Origin: Flavobacteriaceae bacterium EG-1
GTDB lineage: Bacteria > Bacteroidota > Bacteroidia > Flavobacteriales > Flavobacteriaceae
Length of the DNA stretch: 64,000 bases
Assembly (NCBI RefSeq): GCF_009649685.1
Contig: NZ_WJPK01000002.1
Coordinates: forward strand, 1,151,793 to 1,215,792
Reading direction: 5' to 3'
Both the position numbers and the translations under genes were made by a program. Numbering within the stretch: position 1 is the first letter of the stretch; each line of letters starts with the position of its first letter. Shown here one piece after another: positions 1 to 7,220 of the stretch. The notes beneath the pieces were generated by a model. That model was not told the origin of the DNA. It did no database searches and worked only from the letters and a program-made list of their open reading frames with translations.

Positions 1-1
1 T

Positions 2-976
2 GCTTCTATTAGCAAAACTTTTGTTGGAGCCGCGGTAGCGAAAGCAATTGAACAAGACCTTTTTACTTTAGAAACTCCAATAAATGATTTACTTCCTATA
101 GCGGTAGTTAATTTAAAAAGACCGGAGGCGATAATAAGAGTAAAACATTTAGTTACGCATACTTCCGGTATTGTAGATAATATGGAGTTTTACCTTCCTT
201 ATGATTATTTCTTTCTACCTGGTCAAGATTTAAATACAATTGGTGCAAAGATTCTTAAGGAAGCAATAGGTATGGAGGAATCTAACCCTGTACCGCTTGC
301 AGATTATATGGGGGAATATTTTTTAGAGGATGGCGAATTTTATAGTACAGACAGCTATATTGATGCAGCTCCTGGCAGTACTTGGGCTTATTCTAATACG
401 GCTACAGATTTAATGGGCTTTATTATTGAAACTACTTCCGGTATGTCTTTTGATCAGTATGTGAAAACTTATATTTTGGACCCTTTGCAAATGAGTTCGT
501 CAACCTTTAATGTCTTAGAGGTGGATTTAAATAAAATGGCAACACCATATTTAAATAAGAATACAGCGTTTCCATTCTATGGAAATCAAGGCTACCCTGA
601 AGGAAGTATCTATGCGACAAATGAAGATTTAGGAAAGTTTTTGTTGGATATGACGCGAGGACTAAAAGGTGAGTCGTCTGTTTTATTTGGCTCAACGTAC
701 TACGACTTGCTTTTTACCCCACTTTTACCAGACAATATTGTTCCCAATGAATTTGCTGAAAATCATGGATTGTATTGGTATACGAAAAATGGAAAATGGA
801 TGCATGGAGGAAATAGTCTTGGATTATCTACTCATATGGAAATAACTAAAAATGGGAGTAATGGATTTATTGTTGTGACTAATATGGATGGAACATTTTA
901 TGAAAACGAAGAGAATTGGACAATTGTTAAACAAAAAATTACGGAAGGCGTACAAGCCTTTTTAGAGGATAATTAA
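2..976 (+). CDS. Serine hydrolase, beta-lactamase/PBP fold (5' truncated)
   Basis: The reading frame is open from base 2, so the gene begins left of the window; 324 codons are visible. It carries the three motifs of the class C beta-lactamase-like serine hydrolases (Beta-lactamase family, PF00144): SISK (visible residues 2-5, nucleophile Ser and Lys), YSN (about 130-132) and HGG (about 268-270, nt 803-811). An internal ATG at 182 would lose the catalytic SxxK and is not the true start. The family covers esterases, D-amino-acid peptidases and real beta-lactamases, so substrate is unknown. The next gene, 87 bp downstream on the same strand, is a second member of the family. Confidence 0.85.
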   Translation, partial: ASISKTFVGAAVAKAIEQDLFTLETPINDLLPIAVVNLKRPEAIIRVKHLVTHTSGIVDNMEFYLPYDYFFLPGQDLNTIGAKILKEAIGMEESNPVPLADYMGEYFLEDGEFYSTDSYIDAAPGSTWAYSNTATDLMGFIIETTSGMSFDQYVKTYILDPLQMSSSTFNVLEVDLNKMATPYLNKNTAFPFYGNQGYPEGSIYATNEDLGKFLLDMTRGLKGESSVLFGSTYYDLLFTPLLPDNIVPNEFAENHGLYWYTKNGKWMHGGNSLGLSTHMEITKNGSNGFIVVTNMDGTFYENEENWTIVKQKITEGVQAFLEDN

Positions 977-1063
977 AATAATGGACACGAATAGGATGTC
1001 AAAATTAAGTTGAAAAAAGAATATTTACTACGACATCTTTATCTAACACTTAAATATAAAATC

Positions 1064-2221
1064 ATGAACCTAAAAATATTTATTCTTTTGCTATGTGCAA
1101 GTAGTATAACCTTTGCACAAAAGTTGGAGAACGCACATAAAAAAGTAGATTCCCTTTTTCAAGTTCAGCTAAAGCAGGAAAATGTAAAGAATAGTTTCTT
1201 AACAGTTTACTCCGATAAATTTGGTATCAATTGGAATTATGCTGAAGGAAGTTTTACAGATGGAACAGAAGTAACTGACCAAACTCCTTTCTTATCTACA
1301 AGTATAGCAAAAACATTCACAGCTACTTTAATTATGATGCTGCAAGAAGAAGGAAAGTTAGCAGTGGAAAATTCAATTTCGCAATATTTGTCTGCAGAAA
1401 TAATTGATGGATTACATATTTACCAAGGTGTAGAATATTCTAAAGAAGTTACAATAAGCCAGTTATTGCAGCATACTTCAGGAATTCCAGATTATTTTGA
1501 GGAAGCCCCTAATGAAGGTCCGAGTTTTATGGAGCTCTTAATTACAGACTCGGATAAAATGTGGCAACCATTCGAAACAATCAATTTCGCTAAAACAAAA
1601 TTAACTCCACATTTTGCTCCTGGAGATGGCTATCATTATTCTGATACTGAATATGTTTTGTTGGGATTATTAATAGAGAAATTGGAAGGTAAATTGTTGC
1701 ATGATGTTCTTGCTGAAAAGATTTTTAGTCCGCTACAAATGAAAAATTCGTACATGCATTTACGTTCAAAACCTATAAATAATAACATGGGTAAGTTGGC
1801 CGAATTGTATGTAGATGACACGGAAATTAGTTCTTTCAAAAGTCTGAGTGCAGATTGGGCCGGTGGCGGTATGGCAACTACATCTCAAGATCTATTACAA
1901 TTTCATAAGGCATTAAATGAAGAAATATTAATAACAAATAAGAGTTTAAGGCAAATGCAAGAATGGATTGACGAATCTTTTGGATTCGAGTATGGATATG
2001 GATTGCGGAAGTTTGAATTGAAAAAATTAAGCCCTTTAGTTGGAGATCTTTCGCTTATAGGGCATTCAGGTACTTCCGGAGCTTTTATGTATTACTGTCC
2101 TGAATTAGACGTTTACCTTACAGGTACTTTTAATCAAACTTCTTATAAAAAAAAGCATGTGATTTTTATGCTTCAGGTGTTGGAGGAGCTACAAAGTTTG
2201 TCGAATTTAAAAAACTTGTAA
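1064..2221 (+). CDS. Secreted serine hydrolase, beta-lactamase family
   Basis: A 385-residue member of the PF00144 serine hydrolase family. I start it at the ATG at 1064 because this gives a clean signal peptide (MNLKIFILLLCASSITFAQ); an in-frame TTG at 1010 would put 18 polar residues in front of it. Catalytic motifs are STSIAK (SxxK, Ser80 and Lys83), Tyr192-Ser-Asp (YxN position, with Asp replacing Asn) and His334-Ser-Gly. Likely periplasmic or exported. It follows another family member and abuts the SDR gene with no spacer (stop 2219-2221, next ATG 2222), which suggests one transcript. Probably a peptidase or esterase rather than a resistance enzyme. Confidence 0.85.
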   Translation: MNLKIFILLLCASSITFAQKLENAHKKVDSLFQVQLKQENVKNSFLTVYSDKFGINWNYAEGSFTDGTEVTDQTPFLSTSIAKTFTATLIMMLQEEGKLAVENSISQYLSAEIIDGLHIYQGVEYSKEVTISQLLQHTSGIPDYFEEAPNEGPSFMELLITDSDKMWQPFETINFAKTKLTPHFAPGDGYHYSDTEYVLLGLLIEKLEGKLLHDVLAEKIFSPLQMKNSYMHLRSKPINNNMGKLAELYVDDTEISSFKSLSADWAGGGMATTSQDLLQFHKALNEEILITNKSLRQMQEWIDESFGFEYGYGLRKFELKKLSPLVGDLSLIGHSGTSGAFMYYCPELDVYLTGTFNQTSYKKKHVIFMLQVLEELQSLSNLKNL

Positions 2222-3088
2222 ATGAAAAATAACACTGTTTTATTGGCTGGAGCAACTGGTTATTTAGGTGGTTATATTGCTAAGGAGTTGGAAACAAGGC
2301 AAATTTCCACAAAAATATTAGTGCGAAATATGGAAAAAGCAGCTAAACTAACTTCAGAAAGCACTCAAATTATAAAGGCAGAAGTTACAAATTCTGAAAC
2401 CTTAAAAGGCCATTTTAAAGGGGTGGATACTGTTATTTCTACGGTAGGGATTACTCGCCAAAAAGAGGGGCTTAATTACATGGATGTTGATTTTCAAGCA
2501 AATATTAATTTACTAAAAGAAGCTATTAAAAGTGGAGTTCGAAAATTTGTCTATGTATCTGTACTTAATGGAAATCTGCATCGCAACCTTAAAATACTGG
2601 AGGCTAAAGAAGCTTTTGTAGATGCTTTAATAGCATCAAATATCGAATATACCATTATTCGCCCCAATGGTTTCTTCTCTGATATGAAAGACTTTTTAGA
2701 AATGGCACAGAAAGGTAAAGTTTATCTTTTTGGAAGCGGGGAACAAAAATTTAATCCAATTCATGGAGCTGATTTGGCAATTGCCTGTGTAGCTGCTATT
2801 ACCGCTAAAAAGAAAGAAATTAATATTGGTGGACCTGAAATATTAACTCAGAATGAAGTTGCTAAAATGGCACTTTTAGCTTGCGATAAACCCATTAAAA
2901 TTATACATATTCCGCATTGGGTTAGAAAATTAGTTATTTGGTTTTTGAGAACTTTTACTTCCTCTAAATATTATGGACCTTATGAATTTTTCTTAACATT
3001 AATGGCTGAGGATGCAATAGCTCCTCGATATGGAATACATCGATTATCTAATTTTTTTCAAATTGAAATTGACATCCTAAAAAACTAA
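2222..3088 (+). CDS. NmrA-like atypical SDR, NAD(P)-binding protein
   Basis: A 288-residue Rossmann-fold protein. The N-terminal strand is followed by GATGYLGG (Gly10, Gly13, Gly16), the GxxGxxG dinucleotide-binding loop of atypical short-chain dehydrogenases of the NmrA/HSCARG type. The usual Tyr-x-x-x-Lys catalytic pair is not evident (FVYVSVLNG occurs where YxxxK is expected), so it may be a sensor or an isomerase-like enzyme rather than a classical dehydrogenase. The pattern IIRPNGFFSDM is typical of the group. Its start codon directly follows the stop of the serine hydrolase gene, and the acetyltransferase gene follows 15 bp later, indicating a small operon of unknown purpose. Confidence 0.8.
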   Translation: MKNNTVLLAGATGYLGGYIAKELETRQISTKILVRNMEKAAKLTSESTQIIKAEVTNSETLKGHFKGVDTVISTVGITRQKEGLNYMDVDFQANINLLKEAIKSGVRKFVYVSVLNGNLHRNLKILEAKEAFVDALIASNIEYTIIRPNGFFSDMKDFLEMAQKGKVYLFGSGEQKFNPIHGADLAIACVAAITAKKKEINIGGPEILTQNEVAKMALLACDKPIKIIHIPHWVRKLVIWFLRTFTSSKYYGPYEFFLTLMAEDAIAPRYGIHRLSNFFQIEIDILKN

Positions 3089-3103
3089 CTATATTTATAT
3101 ATT

Positions 3104-3724
3104 ATGGATATTCCAGATAAAAATGAACCATTTCCATTAAAAAATTATAAGCGGCTTTGTTTTCTGAAAAATATTATAAAGAATCCCAATATATTAGTAG
3201 GTGATTATACCTATTATGATGATTTTAGTAATGTTTCTAATTTTGAAAAGAATGTTAAATATCATTTTGACTTTATTGGAGATAAATTAATTATTGGTAA
3301 GTTTTGTATGATTGCTTCAGATGTTACTTTTATAATGAATGGAGCCAACCACTTATCAGATGCTATATCTTCGTATCCGTTTGCAATTTTTGGTGGTGAT
3401 TGGCAACATGCCATGAAAAATAAATCGTATCCCACTAAAGGAAATACAATAATTGGCAATGATGTTTGGTTAGGCTATAATGCTACGATAATGCCAGGAA
3501 TACGAATAGGGGATGGCGCGATAATTGGAAGTAATGCTGTAATTACCAAAGACGTGGAACCGTATTCAATTGTAGGTGGAAATCCAGGAAAACTTATTAG
3601 AAAGCGTTTTTCTGACGAAGAAATTGAAAGTTTACTTTCGCTAAAGTGGTGGGATTGGCCTATTGAAAAAATTACTGGAAATGTCCAAAAACTAACAGAA
3701 ATTAAGCTTAGTGATTTTAAGTAA
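3104..3724 (+). CDS. Vat/CatB-type hexapeptide acetyltransferase
   Basis: A 206-residue left-handed beta-helix acyltransferase. Hexapeptide repeats run from about residue 113 to 162 (IIGNDVWLG, IMPGIRIGDGAIIGSNAVIT), and the extended loop NGANHLSD contains the His (about 83) used as general base in the xenobiotic acetyltransferases (Vat streptogramin and CatB chloramphenicol enzymes). The C-terminal pattern WWDWPIEKI is also characteristic of that group. Chromosomal homologues in environmental Bacteroidota usually have unknown substrates, so resistance should not be assumed. Last gene of the 1-3724 run; it ends 17 bp from the convergent gpsA stop. Confidence 0.85.
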   Translation: MDIPDKNEPFPLKNYKRLCFLKNIIKNPNILVGDYTYYDDFSNVSNFEKNVKYHFDFIGDKLIIGKFCMIASDVTFIMNGANHLSDAISSYPFAIFGGDWQHAMKNKSYPTKGNTIIGNDVWLGYNATIMPGIRIGDGAIIGSNAVITKDVEPYSIVGGNPGKLIRKRFSDEEIESLLSLKWWDWPIEKITGNVQKLTEIKLSDFK

Positions 3725-3741
3725 TTAGTAATGAAATTGTT

Positions 3742-4731
3742 TTAATCTAACTTTTCTGTTAATGCTTTAAATACTTTTTTAGCATTACCACCATTGTATA
3801 GTACTTCATATACTGCATCTATAATAGGTGTTCTGGCTTTTTTCTTAAAATTGGATTTTATAGTATAGGCGCTTTTGGCAGCATAATAGCCCTCCGCTAC
3901 CATTTTCATTTCCATTTGGGCACTCTTAACTGTATATCCTTTGCCAATCATATTACCGAACATTCTATTTCTACTAAAGGTAGAATATCCAGTTACTAAC
4001 AAATCACCTAAATAAGCAGATTCGTTAATATTACGATCAATTTTATAAATACGCTTCGTGTAACGCTTCATTTCACGTATGGCATTACTCATTAAAACAC
4101 TCTGAAAATTATCACCATAACCCAAGCCATGTGCAATACCAGCAGCTATAGCATAAATGTTTTTAAGCATTGCGGCGTATTCTGTACCAATTATATCTTT
4201 TGTAACCTTGGTTTTTATATAATCTGATTTAAGATTATTAGCAACCAGATGAGCCTTTTCTTCATCTGCACAGGCAATGGTCAAATAGGAAAGTCGCTCC
4301 ATAGCTACTTCTTCAGCATGGCAAGGTCCGGTAATTACACCTATATTCTCAAAAGGAATATCATATTTTTTATTAAAATGCTCTCCAACTATTAAACCTG
4401 TTTCTGGGACAATACCTTTTATGGCTGAGAAAATAATTTTATCCTCTATAGACACCTTTAAGTTTTTCATTTCAGTACCTAAAAAGGCTGATGGTATAGC
4501 AAATATTAATATGTCTGCGTTATCGATTGCAATATTTATGTCGTCTGTTAATTGAAGTTTTTCCGTGTTAAACGTAACGGATGTGAGATAGTTTGGGTTG
4601 TGTTTATGTTGTTTTATGTAGCTAATTGCATCTAAATTACGCATGTACCAACCTACCTTAGATTGGTTTTCGCATAACATTTTTATTATAGCAGTCGCCC
4701 AACTTCCACCTCCTAAAACGGCAAAATTCAT
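3742..4731 (-). CDS. gpsA: Glycerol-3-phosphate dehydrogenase [NAD(P)+]
   Basis: Cytosolic enzyme reducing dihydroxyacetone phosphate to sn-glycerol 3-phosphate for phospholipid synthesis; 329 residues, normal for the family. It has the N-terminal dinucleotide loop LGGGSWATA (residues 6-14), SAIKGIVPETG (102-112), GPCHAEEVA (135-143) and the catalytic Lys190 in EYAAMLKNIYAI followed by GLGYGDN. The GGGSWAT version of the usual GxGxWGT loop is a small deviation. The gene is monocistronic as far as I can see, with a TACTTTTG -7 box (4760-4767) upstream, and is convergent with the acetyltransferase gene. Confidence 0.96.
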   Translation of the reverse strand: MNFAVLGGGSWATAIIKMLCENQSKVGWYMRNLDAISYIKQHKHNPNYLTSVTFNTEKLQLTDDINIAIDNADILIFAIPSAFLGTEMKNLKVSIEDKIIFSAIKGIVPETGLIVGEHFNKKYDIPFENIGVITGPCHAEEVAMERLSYLTIACADEEKAHLVANNLKSDYIKTKVTKDIIGTEYAAMLKNIYAIAAGIAHGLGYGDNFQSVLMSNAIREMKRYTKRIYKIDRNINESAYLGDLLVTGYSTFSRNRMFGNMIGKGYTVKSAQMEMKMVAEGYYAAKSAYTIKSNFKKKARTPIIDAVYEVLYNGGNAKKVFKALTEKLD

Positions 4732-4759
4732 TTTTTTAATTATTCAAATTAGTACAATT

Positions 4760-4767
4760 CAAAAGTA
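4760..4767 (-). promoter_or_regulatory. Putative gpsA -7 promoter box
   Basis: Read on the minus strand the bases are TACTTTTG, a full match to the Bacteroidota -7 consensus TAnnTTTG, 28 bp upstream of the gpsA ATG. No clear TTG -33 box is seen at the expected distance. Confidence 0.45.
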
Positions 4768-4806
4768 AACAAAATCAATGGCTTCACATTTATTCGATGA
4801 ACTACA

Positions 4807-4814
4807 TAACTTTG
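4807..4814 (+). promoter_or_regulatory. Putative -7 box of small RNA candidate 1
   Basis: TAACTTTG matches the TAnnTTTG consensus and points rightward into a gene-free stretch that ends in an intrinsic terminator at 5001-5033. Start of transcription would be near 4820. No TTG -33 box is obvious. Confidence 0.4.
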
Positions 4815-4819
4815 TTAAA

Positions 4820-5033
4820 AAAACGACGAACTACCTAAAATTTTAACAGGCATTGCAGTTCATCGAGCAATGAAAATATAAACACCTGCGTTATTATCTC
4901 AGACAATTGTTATCAAAAGCAAATGTCTTAAAGAACATAATAAATAAGCACTCTTAGTGCATTATATAACAATTTTTTGGTTGGTTATTTAGTTAGAAAT
5001 CGCCTTGAGTATGGTGCTCAAGGCGTTTTTTTT
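4820..5033 (+). ncRNA. Candidate structured small RNA 1 (twin of 32481-32582)
   Basis: The 420-bp gap between gpsA and the AraC gene has no supportable coding sequence but is rich in paired segments read rightward. CATTGC (4851-4856) pairs with GCAATG (4867-4872). AATTGTTAT (4905-4913) pairs with ATAACAATT (4966-4974), enclosing a GCACT/AGTGC hairpin (4948-4960). Next comes TTTGGTTGGTTATTTAG (4976-4992), identical to 32533-32549, and then a strong terminator. The 5' end is inferred from the -7 box at 4807-4814 and is uncertain. It might belong to a known class such as the Flavo-1 motif of Flavobacteria, which I could not test. Confidence 0.6.
5001..5033 (+). terminator. Intrinsic terminator of small RNA candidate 1
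   Basis: Nine-base-pair GC-rich stem (CGCCTTGAG at 5001-5009 with CTCAAGGCG at 5017-5025) followed by eight T residues. No protein gene lies upstream on this strand, so it must end a non-coding transcript. Confidence 0.85.
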
Positions 5034-5151
5034 AGTCTTTTTCTAACACTAATGTTTGTACTTGATTAGTGCCATCTGTAAACTGCCATTATTGAATTAT
5101 ATTCTTGTATTATTTGGGTCATTTTAATTTGTAAATGGTATAATTGATAGC

Positions 5152-6012
5152 TTATTTGATATTTTCAGTATTTAAAAGTCTTTTCTTGAATTCAGACGGA
5201 TTTTCTCCTGATATTTTTTTAAATGTTCTATTAAAATAAGAAAGACTTTCATAACCACAATCAAAACAAGTTTCAGTAATATTTTTATCTAAAAGCAAAA
5301 GACGCTTTGCTTGACTTATTCGATATTGATTTAAAAAGTTTATAAATGTATTGCCTGTAGATTTTTTGAAGTATCTACAAAATGCTGGTTTACTTAAATT
5401 ACAAAGCGCCGCAACTTCATTAATCTTTATTTTATTATGAAAGTTAGCATCGATATAGGCATATATTTTTCTAATTCTTTTCTGTTCTTTCTCACTATAC
5501 GGACTAATAAAAGGAGTTTTGTGTAAAAGTTTAAATTCGTTACTTACCGAGAGTTGTTTTAATATTGTGATGACTGCTATAAAAAAATCGAATTCATTTA
5601 ATAGATGTAATTTTTTCATTTGCGTTCCTACAACAGCCTTAGTTTCTCCAGAAAAGGCAATTCCAAATTTTGATAATTCTAAAAGCCTATTTAAAGACTG
5701 TAGTTCAGGAAATTCTTCAAGAACGGTTTTTTTAAAATTCTGCTTTATATGTAAGACTTCTTTTCTATAGGTTGAAATTACACCGTGGTCAAAATTGAGA
5801 TGCGGAATGTTTGAACCGATAAGCACCAAATCGCTATCAGTAAATTGAGAAATATGATTTCCTACATGCCGCTTTGCACTTGCTCCTTCAATATAAACCA
5901 ATTCAAATTCTGGATGAAAATGCCAGTAGAAGAGATGATTAAATTTAGGATCGTGTAAAAGTCGAAAGGGACTTTTTGAATCTGGACTGATATTTTCAAG
6001 CTGGATTTTCAT
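5152..6012 (-). CDS. AraC family transcriptional regulator with cupin-type sensor domain
   Basis: A 286-residue regulator. The N-terminal half (about 20-90) contains LFYWHFHPEFELVYIEG, the cupin-like ligand-binding pattern of AraC proteins. The C-terminal 100 residues hold two helix-turn-helix units: INEVAALCNLSKPAFCRYFKK near 200-220 and the second around FDCGYESLSYFNRTFKK, ending with the family hallmark GENPSEFKKR. It is divergent from the PhyH-like gene starting at 6166, and the 153-bp spacer holds repeated ATCAATATAG sites, so it probably controls itself and that enzyme. The inducer is unknown. Confidence 0.93.
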   Translation of the reverse strand: MKIQLENISPDSKSPFRLLHDPKFNHLFYWHFHPEFELVYIEGASAKRHVGNHISQFTDSDLVLIGSNIPHLNFDHGVISTYRKEVLHIKQNFKKTVLEEFPELQSLNRLLELSKFGIAFSGETKAVVGTQMKKLHLLNEFDFFIAVITILKQLSVSNEFKLLHKTPFISPYSEKEQKRIRKIYAYIDANFHNKIKINEVAALCNLSKPAFCRYFKKSTGNTFINFLNQYRISQAKRLLLLDKNITETCFDCGYESLSYFNRTFKKISGENPSEFKKRLLNTENIK

Positions 6013-6013
6013 T

Positions 6014-6092
6014 TATATTGATACAAAATTATCTAGTAAATTACTAAAAAATATAAAAAATATCAATATAGTTCAAATATTAATCAATATAG
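6014..6092. promoter_or_regulatory. Candidate AraC operator: repeated ATCAATATAG sites
   Basis: ATCAATATAG occurs at 6062-6071 and again at 6083-6092, an exact direct repeat with a 21-bp period (two helical turns). An inverted copy TATATTGAT sits at 6014-6022 just upstream of the AraC start codon. A shorter ATCAATA is at 6131-6137. Direct repeats spaced two turns apart are the usual layout for AraC family binding. Confidence 0.5.
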
Positions 6093-6165
6093 AGGTGGAG
6101 TACTGTTATTTTCATTTCTAGTTTTATCCTATCAATAAAATAATAACTCTAAAAAAGTATATACC

Positions 6166-7137
6166 ATGAATACAAAATATAAAATAGAAATGGTGAATAA
6201 GGCGCACGAGGAAATTCCGGGAAACCCCTCAACGGCCACTAGCAGCAAGATAAAATTAAACGACCGCTCCAACGGAAAACCATTGCGCGTGCTTAGTGAA
6301 GAAGATTGGAATTTTTGGATACACAATGGCTATATCGTTATTAAAAATGCAGTTTCAAAAGAACAGGCTCAGGCAACTGCAGATTTTATATGGGAGTTTG
6401 ATGAGAAAGACCCTAACGATGCTACTACGTGGTATGCGCCACCAAGAGCAGCTATGAAAATGAAAGAATTAACGGGTACAGGTATGGTTGAGGTGTATAA
6501 TAATCAGCACTTATGGAATAATAGACAAACACAAAAGGTATATGATGCTTTTGTAGACGTTTGGGGAACGGAAAAATTATGGGTGACTATTGACCGAGCG
6601 AATTTAAATTTTCCATTAAAGCCCGGGGTAGCTAAAAAGGGTTTTATTCATTGGGATTATGACCCGGAGACCAAACCACAAAACGTACAAGGTGTTTTGG
6701 CGCTCGCCGACCAAACTGATGAAAATATGGGTGGCTTTCAATGTATTCCGTGGTTGTACCGTAATTATGATTCCTGGAAATTGACACAACCCGAAGACCG
6801 CGACCGTTTTCAGCCTGATATTTCAGACCTTGAAGATAAAAAAGTGAAAGTAAAAATGGAAGCTGGTGATTTGTTGATTTTTAATAGCACCGAACCGCAC
6901 GGAATCCGTCCGAATATATCGAAAGATAAAGTTCGTATCGCACAGTATATTTCAATGATGCCGGCTGAGGAAGACAATGAGGAACTCAGAAACTGGCGTA
7001 TCAACTCATGGAAAAACCGAATTGCCCCCGAAGGCTATGCTTTTCCGGGAGACCCCAGAAATTGGGAACAAACCAAATACAAAACGGCCGAACTTTCAGA
7101 ACTTGGAGAAAAGCTATTAGGGCTAAAGAATTGGTAG
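6166..7137 (+). CDS. Phytanoyl-CoA dioxygenase (PhyH) family Fe(II)/2-oxoglutarate oxygenase
   Basis: A 323-residue cytosolic protein with the iron-binding facial triad of the PhyH family: His162-Trp-Asp164 (FIHWDYDPET) and distal His245 (EPHGIRPN), with Arg248 or Arg257 available to hold 2-oxoglutarate. No signal peptide. The family hydroxylates diverse small molecules, so the substrate cannot be named. The gene stands alone, divergent from the AraC regulator, and lies beside a SulP transporter that has its own promoter. By eye it contains more G+C-rich codons than the genes around it, which could indicate transfer; this was not computed. Confidence 0.85.
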   Translation: MNTKYKIEMVNKAHEEIPGNPSTATSSKIKLNDRSNGKPLRVLSEEDWNFWIHNGYIVIKNAVSKEQAQATADFIWEFDEKDPNDATTWYAPPRAAMKMKELTGTGMVEVYNNQHLWNNRQTQKVYDAFVDVWGTEKLWVTIDRANLNFPLKPGVAKKGFIHWDYDPETKPQNVQGVLALADQTDENMGGFQCIPWLYRNYDSWKLTQPEDRDRFQPDISDLEDKKVKVKMEAGDLLIFNSTEPHGIRPNISKDKVRIAQYISMMPAEEDNEELRNWRINSWKNRIAPEGYAFPGDPRNWEQTKYKTAELSELGEKLLGLKNW

Positions 7138-7191
7138 TTTATTAAATCTTCAATAATGCAAGCATAGGCAGGCCATCAAGATAATAAAGTG

Positions 7192-7199
7192 TATTTTTG
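7192..7199 (+). promoter_or_regulatory. Putative -7 box of the SulP gene
   Basis: TATTTTTG, matching TAnnTTTG, ends 21 bp before the SulP ATG. Confidence 0.45.
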
Positions 7200-7220
7200 C
7201 CCGCTTAAATTCATTGTGGT

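Noticed and set aside
1010..1063. TTG start for the second serine hydrolase
   Set aside because: The ATG at 1064 gives an ideal signal peptide; the extension is polar and would bury it.
2..3724. An antibiotic-resistance cluster (beta-lactamase plus Vat/CatB)
   Set aside because: Both protein families are broad, no transposon, integron or resistance regulator is present, and environmental homologues mostly have other roles.
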